Below, in pieces: positions 58,585 to 64,000 of a stretch of 64,000 nucleotides of DNA. The DNA is taken from positions 930,001-994,000 of the forward strand of contig JAHLEZ010000014.1 in assembly GCA_020726505.1 (NCBI GenBank), given 5' to 3'. Position 1 is the stretch's first letter; each line of letters starts with the position of its first letter. The notes beneath the pieces were generated by a model. It ran no database searches and was not told the origin of the DNA. It saw nothing but the letters and a program-made list of their open reading frames with translations. This DNA is from Leptodontidium sp. MPI-SDFR-AT-0119. Lineage: Eukaryota > Ascomycota > Leotiomycetes > Helotiales > Leptodontidiaceae. A program made the position numbers and the translations under genes.

Positions 58585-61500
58585 TCACTCTATCAGCTCT
58601 AGCCCCTCGACCCCGTCAACCTTCTCGAGGTCTGCTTTGATGCTGCCAAAGAGCACCTTCGCCACAACTGGCGGCACCGCATTCCCAATCTGCTTCTTCA
58701 CATAATTTCCTCTAAACACATGTCCAGTCGGGAAGCCCTGTAAGCACGCATACTCTCTCAACGTCAGATCTCTCATGCCAGACGGATGGTAGTTCTGGCC
58801 GCCGAAGGTCGTCATAGCACGAGGCAGGATCTTGGATCCGTCCCATGGTGGCATGTACCTATCCGGAACCCATATGACAGACTCGATGTCATGGTCCGCT
58901 GCTCCCAATGGGATGGACTTCAAGGTGGTGTTGGCCGAGACGAGTGGAAGGAGGCTGGATGGGGGACCGGAACCGGTTGCAGAATGGGTTGGAAGGGGCA
59001 TCTTGGGGAGAAGTTCACCGGGGCTATGGCTTGTTAGCTTGATTTGGAGATAAATCACAGGATGAGGCTTGCTGACCATGAAGCAATGACGATCAATCTC
59101 ATTCGTCGTTGTGGCAATCCCTAGTTCAGGTCAGTTACATGCCTCCAACCAATATTGATTGGAAGAACGAAGTTGACTTACCCACTGAGCTAATGGCACA
59201 ATCGCCCACCTGACGGAGAAATCATGCGTCGTAAACATCTGAATCAACGCGTTGAAATATATCCTGAACCTCGGACACGCAATGCCAAAAGTCTGCTCGA
59301 GCGTCACAATCCTCGGCCTCGACACATCAATAACCATCTGCACCGCAAACAAGCTCGCAACATTCATCTCGTCATCCACACCCTCGACCGAGTGAGCCGG
59401 CGAAAAGAACTGGCACGGTGGAGATAAATGAAGGATGTCTACCTTCGCTGTGTTAGATTGTCCGTTGTCGGCTGCTCGTTGAGCCTGGTCGACGAATTCG
59501 TGAGCGGCCATTTGGTGGCATTGGGAGGAGGGGAAGTTGGCGCGCCACGTGAGGCAGGCGTTTTTGTTGAAGTCAAATCCCCATTTTAGGTGGAGGCCTG
59601 CCATCGTTGCACCGCGAGATGAGCCGCCGCCGCCACAAAAGGCGTCGCCATATGTGTAGGTTTGGCCGGCGATTCTGCCGCGAGGAGGGTTGGCATCGTG
59701 CATGGATCGTCGAAGTGCTTTGCATGGGACTGGATTGGAGAGATCTGATGAGACGAGGTCGATCATTTGAGGTAAGTCAGATGAGAGATCTATCGTTTGA
59801 GGAAGACAATGTGCTGCCTCGGACGGTTGTTCAATCGCCATCGGGCTCCCTCCAGTGGATGATCGGATGTTGATTCTCGAAACGCCTTCTCTCGTTTCTT
59901 CAACGCCATCACTTCCTTGTCGCCGGGTGCGTTTGGCGGGCGGGTCAGGAGATAGAGTTGTATCGGAACATTCGGGGCTGATGTCGCTGTGGTTTCGCTT
60001 TTCCTTTCTTTGTGGAACACTTCCACAAGATTGGGAATCGATTTCCTCGTCGTCCAGAATGACCACATGGTTGGCCATGTTGGATATAGAAATCGCCTCC
60101 GGCTTTGTTGTACTAGCAAGGCAGATGGGATTCAGTCCTTGGCTGTCCGAGACCATGATGACCTCTTCAGGTTCCAAAGATGGCCTGTACGCTCCTCCAG
60201 GCACAGTCTCCCCTCGCCACTGAGTCCTGCGATCTTCATCCGAAATCTCAAATCCAGGTGTACACTCCTCAGCTCTCAGTCTCTCCATCGTCCGCTCTTT
60301 ATAGACATTATGAAATCTATCCGCCGCAGAAGCATAAGTACAAGTGTACTTCCACCTCACAGTCAAGCCACCCTCCAGGTCCGCCTGTTCCTTATTCCGG
60401 AACTCGTTCGGGTCGCAATTACGAGCCAACGGGAATTTTTGGTTAGTGAAGCGGACGCTGCGAACTCTTTCGAAATCGTCGAGGCTTACTTCGACGGTGC
60501 TCTGCTCGGTAGGTATTCGTGGATCATCCTGGTCAACTTCGAGGAAGAGGACGAGTTCGTTGAGTTTCTTCTCAAGAAGACCGTTGAGCTCTCTTGCTCG
60601 TTGGAGACGATGACCTCGAAGGCGGATTTCTTGGGTTTGAGTGTTGCGGAGGATATCCTTGATTCGGATGAAACTTTGATCTTTGAGTTCGACCGTTTTG
60701 TTGGCTTTCAATGTGATATCCTTCCCACAGGTGACGTTGGCAATTCGCTTCCATGGGCTGACGGTACTTGGATTTCGGCGTTCGTAGCGTATGTTGAATT
60801 TCTTCCCGCGTCGTTTTTGCGCTTCGATCTCTTGTTCGTGGACGTCTTCAATCTGTAACATCTCTGGACCTTCACCGGCCCCATCTTCGAGACTCTCGAG
60901 ATCAATCACCTCGACTTGTTTTGCTGACTTGGGAGTCTGCTCCAGACTGCATTTGTGTTTTGCCGATCGTTCTTGAAGCGAGAATGGTCCTGCCAGATCT
61001 TGGTCGTCTAAGATGATGAAGTCCTTGCTGCTGCTCCTACGTTGGTGTGAAACTGATGAGCTGGAGATGCTGTTTGGTCTGCTTCGCCAATCGCCAGATT
61101 GGGATTTAGATGCTCTCAGTTGACCCATGTCCATCACCGCATTATCATCTCGTTGTTGATTTGGTCTTCGGCTACTTCCATGTTGGCCCAGCCCTGTTCC
61201 TATTCTCCTTCCCATCTCAGCATCCTGGTCATCCAGATCAATAGCTTGTTGGGCACTTCTAGCAAAGGATCCCGGTCTGAAATTCAGCGATGGACATCCT
61301 GCGAAAGACTGGGTGGTGCTGAGGGATTCTGATCTGTTTGAATGGGGTGTGGTGTTATGTTTCTGGCTCCCGCTCATGGATTTCGATGTTTTGAAACCCC
61401 AGTTGGGAGTTTGGAATGTGGAGTTGATACGGGAGGTGGTTGTGTTTGGCTCGCTTGGGCATGATGCTCGCATAGATAGGGGTTTGGCACTAGGACCGAT

Positions 61501-61757
61501 GTGTGTTGTTGGAGGGAGGTCCTCAATGAGATTTTGGCTATTGGGAGGGGATTTGGAGGAGGATGGCACTGGTGGAGAGATTAGCTTGAGAGACAAGAGT
61601 TGTGAAGTATCTGATAGCATTCACTAGTACCTGGAACTGGAGATGAAAAGGAAAGGTGGTAAGAAGGCTTGAACTTACTGAATTCCAGGATCTCAATATC
61701 TCCGTCGTGATCGTTATCATCGTCGTCTATCACCAAAACCTCTCGAAAGCTAGCCAT
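58585..61757 (-). CDS. rid: RID/Masc1-type cytosine-5 DNA methyltransferase (998 aa)
   Basis: Nuclear DNA methyltransferase-like protein; Neurospora RID is required for repeat-induced point mutation and Ascobolus Masc1 for methylation induced premeiotically. Exons 61679-61757, 59182-61610, 59077-59120, 58585-59029 (999 codons with stop). The N-terminal 300 residues are Ser/Pro-rich and low complexity. A BAH-like region (FIRIKDILRNTQTQEIRLRG, LNELVLFLEVDQDDPR) follows. The catalytic part has motif I DAFCGGGGSSRGA (about 682-694), motif IV LSPPCQFFSPAHS with Cys759, EQTFGI in place of the usual ENV (a RID-class mark), motif VIII QWGLPQRRMRLIVIASC and motif X QIGNAVPP (about 964-971). No frame break seen. 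Confidence 0.92.
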
Positions 61758-63685
61758 TTGATTGAAAGGTAAGACCAGAGACCGCTCAAAAGGTGAGCCA
61801 AGAAAAGACTTGATTCTTGATGGACTTGTCTTCAAATCGGTTGACTTTGTTGCTACTAGGAATAGTCAGCGTTAATGAAACCGCGATACTTTCTCAGGTT
61901 GTAAAGTATTGAAGGGGTGGAGTTGGTCTCATGAAGTTCTCGAAATGTGAGAAGGAGAGGTTGGGGGGGAATGAAGGAAGGAAGTGAAGCTTGTACCTAG
62001 AAGTTCTTGAAGTGTTACGAGAAAAGCTTTCTCGAGCGCGCTAGGACCAGGACGTGAACGAATGAAGTATTCCTCTCAAAATACCGCCACTAACACAACT
62101 GCGTTGTACGTAGTTCGGGGTGCTGACTTCTCTTCAAACTTGAAGTTTGGGTGAGAGGAGGCGTGGAAGTTATAAAGTGACGAAGCTTTGTTCTGACTTT
62201 CTCTAGCCAGATCAACAGCAGACCAAGAGATGCAATATTCAACACTTTGTTGCATTGACTTCAATGCTTTAGGATCATGAAAGGGAGAGAGTTGGAGAAA
62301 GTCGATGGTGAGTATGAGAGTTTTCGCTTGCAGATATCACATCTACGCTGTCTTTTGTGGGGATTCTGGGTGTCTGCAGGGAGAGTTTAGGTAGGTTGAA
62401 TGGGGGTTGACGAAGTGGTTTATTTTCAGCCTTTGTACGCTATTTTCAGATTTGTGAGAGTGGATTGATTTTAGAAAGCGTTGTAACTTTTGCCTTGCAG
62501 AGTGACTTTCATGATGAATTGTCTGTTGGAGAACGAATGAGCTTTGAGAAGGTATTCACGAGGAGAGATGTGCAGAAAGAAAGCAAACATCTGAATTGGC
62601 AAAAAGTCAGAGAGTGGTTTGATCATAAATGAGATGTGATAGATGCATGGAGTGTCCTCCGCACTTTCACTTGAACTGCACTTTTCACAAACTTGCGTCT
62701 ATTGTTGTTGAATAAGTTCATTATTCAAAGAAAGCACAAACATCGTGAATAGCAAGCTAGATCTTATGGAAAGTCAATGCTTGAATGTAAAGTGACATAA
62801 ATACTGATTTCAATGGAATGAGGCTGAAAGCTTCTCATCTTGATGTTGTGTAGGATCTCCATGAGTTCCTAGACCACGGGCTAGAGCGAATAAAAGCCGT
62901 TGCAGAGGCTAGCGTAGCTTTAAATGATTGGCCAATCAGCATGAGCGTAATGCATATGCATGCAATGAAGAAACCTGCATGATCCATGCTGCATGCAAAA
63001 GTTAGCAATATCACAAGTCCCTGCAAAGCAAAAGAAAAAAATGAAGTCAAAAACGAGTCGAGTCAAATACGTCCTCTGCCATGTGGATTCTCCGCAACGT
63101 GCGTTGTAACCCCATGAACCCACCCCACCACAGGGCTTGGCGGACCTGGCAAAGGGGCGAGAAATAGCCGAAGTCGCAGACTTAAAAATTAGATTCCCGA
63201 CTTTCGAACTTGCAATAAAATAAACTTACAAAATGTGTTCGACGTCTTCGAGTCTCCCCTTCCACGCGCCGCCATTTGATATTCCTCGATCGAAGCCCAG
63301 ATTCAGTCTTGGGCTCCATTCGCCCCCTGATTGAGAGTGCAGGTCGCCTTTGGCTATTTGCCAACCTTCCCTCTCGTGCCACAGAACTGTTATCACTCAG
63401 TCTTGTCCGGGTTTTCACCAACAATCTGCTTGCAGAGCTACGACATAGTGAGTAGACCGCGTTTTTGTTTCCGTCACTGTGCGCTACTATCGCACCACGC
63501 CTGGGTACAATGATGAACAAACCCATTTGATGTTAGACTACATATTGGCAGCAATACCATGCTGATAAAATTTGGACTGAGACCCCACCTTCACCGTTAT
63601 TTTCCACCTCGCAGAAGCTCTGTATGCGACCATACTGACGGGAATCAATAGGTTTTACCCTCAATATTCTTTCCAGATTGCCAAT
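61758..63685. other. 1.9-kb divergent intergenic region
   Basis: Lies between the starts of rid (minus) and ADE4 (plus). Only short frames; the hydrophobic one at 62835-63050 (minus) has no support. It must carry both promoters. Confidence 0.5.
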
Positions 63686-64000
63686 ATGTGTGGTATTCTC
63701 GCCCTCATTCTCGGCGACATCGAGAGCATCTCTGCGACCACTGCTGCTGCCGACCTCCACGATGCCCTCTACTACCTCCAACATCGAGGCCAAGATGCCT
63801 GCGGAATTGCGACTTGTGCCTCAGGAGGACGTATATATCAGTGCAAAGGAAACGGAATGGCTGCGAAGGTCTTCCACGACGGATCCCGAGTCCAAGATCT
63901 GCCAGGTTTCATGGGCTTGGGCCACTTGAGATATCCCACTGCTGGCAGCAGCGCCAGCGCCGAAGCACAACCATTCTACGTGAACAGTCCCTACGGGATT
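63686..64000 (+). CDS. ADE4: Amidophosphoribosyltransferase, 5' part (partial)
   Basis: First enzyme of purine synthesis: moves glutamine amide nitrogen to PRPP. The start [11 protein letters not shown] exposes the catalytic N-terminal Cys after Met removal (Ntn/GATase type II). [20 protein letters not shown] and [20 protein letters not shown] are the conserved glutaminase-domain blocks. Open to the window end with no intron so far (105 codons). Cytosolic. Confidence 0.95.
   Translation, partial: MCGILALILGDIESISATTAAADLHDALYYLQHRGQDACGIATCASGGRIYQCKGNGMAAKVFHDGSRVQDLPGFMGLGHLRYPTAGSSASAEAQPFYVNSPYGI

Noticed and set aside
59989..60858. 289-codon plus-strand frame
   Set aside because: Antisense to the main exon of the RID methyltransferase, which has conserved motifs.
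62835..63050. Small hydrophobic minus-strand frame
   Set aside because: Short, no conserved motif, and overlapped by another chance frame; probably promoter DNA.

Overview
The window reads as nuclear DNA of a filamentous ascomycete (Pezizomycotina; a Leotiomycete-like fungus is my guess, not proven). Support comes from protein-coding genes split by many 45-90 bp introns with GTAAGT-type donors and CTAAC/CTGAT branch sites, a RID/Masc1-type cytosine methyltransferase, and a fused ARG5,6 arginine gene. I saw no tRNA, rRNA, CRISPR array or intact transposon. Exon coordinates were worked out by hand from reading frame, splice signals and family conservation; in the models given with exact exons the phases close to complete codons.

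Layout. 1-7 kb: a partial bZIP regulator (-), a frameshifted aldo-keto reductase behind a 35-G promoter tract (+), an AT-rich gene-poor stretch, three head-to-tail genes for small CC-x-C/CxxC cysteine proteins (+), and a DUF5672-like type II membrane glycosyltransferase (-). 7-17 kb is metabolic and surface: MFS drug:H+ antiporter (-), an SDR with one in-frame stop (+), transaldolase-like enzyme (-), PrpF-family isomerase with a mitochondrial leader (-), and GPI-anchored GH76 DFG5/DCW1 (-). 18-33 kb: synaptobrevin SNC1 (+), ARG5,6 (+), a single-C2H2 protein (+), a secreted six-hairpin glycosidase (+), FAT1-type acyl-CoA synthetase (-), and a secreted ferritin-like Rds1-type protein (-). 34-43 kb: a frameshifted APH-family kinase (+), an orphan open exon (-), a type-I-like glutamine synthetase (-), and a classical SDR (+). 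44-64 kb is mostly housekeeping: YIF1 (-), two small membrane proteins (-), SRP receptor alpha (+), an F-box/LRR-like remnant (+), an HSL-type alpha/beta hydrolase (+), ATP synthase subunit d (-), NAC alpha (-), ribosomal protein L14 (-), the RID methyltransferase (-), and the 5' end of ADE4 (+).

How it fits together. The housekeeping genes cover secretion (SNC1, YIF1, SRP receptor), translation (L14, NAC alpha), energy (ATP7), and purine and arginine synthesis, and all look intact. The accessory genes (AKR, one SDR, the APH kinase, the F-box-like gene) each carry one or two breaks and lie next to AT-rich, gene-poor DNA. Because the genome encodes a RID-type methyltransferase, repeat-induced point mutation is one candidate cause for the nonsense changes, but not for the homopolymer frameshifts, which could equally be assembly errors. 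The most novel-looking locus is the tandem trio of small cysteine-motif genes at 3.9-5.4 kb.
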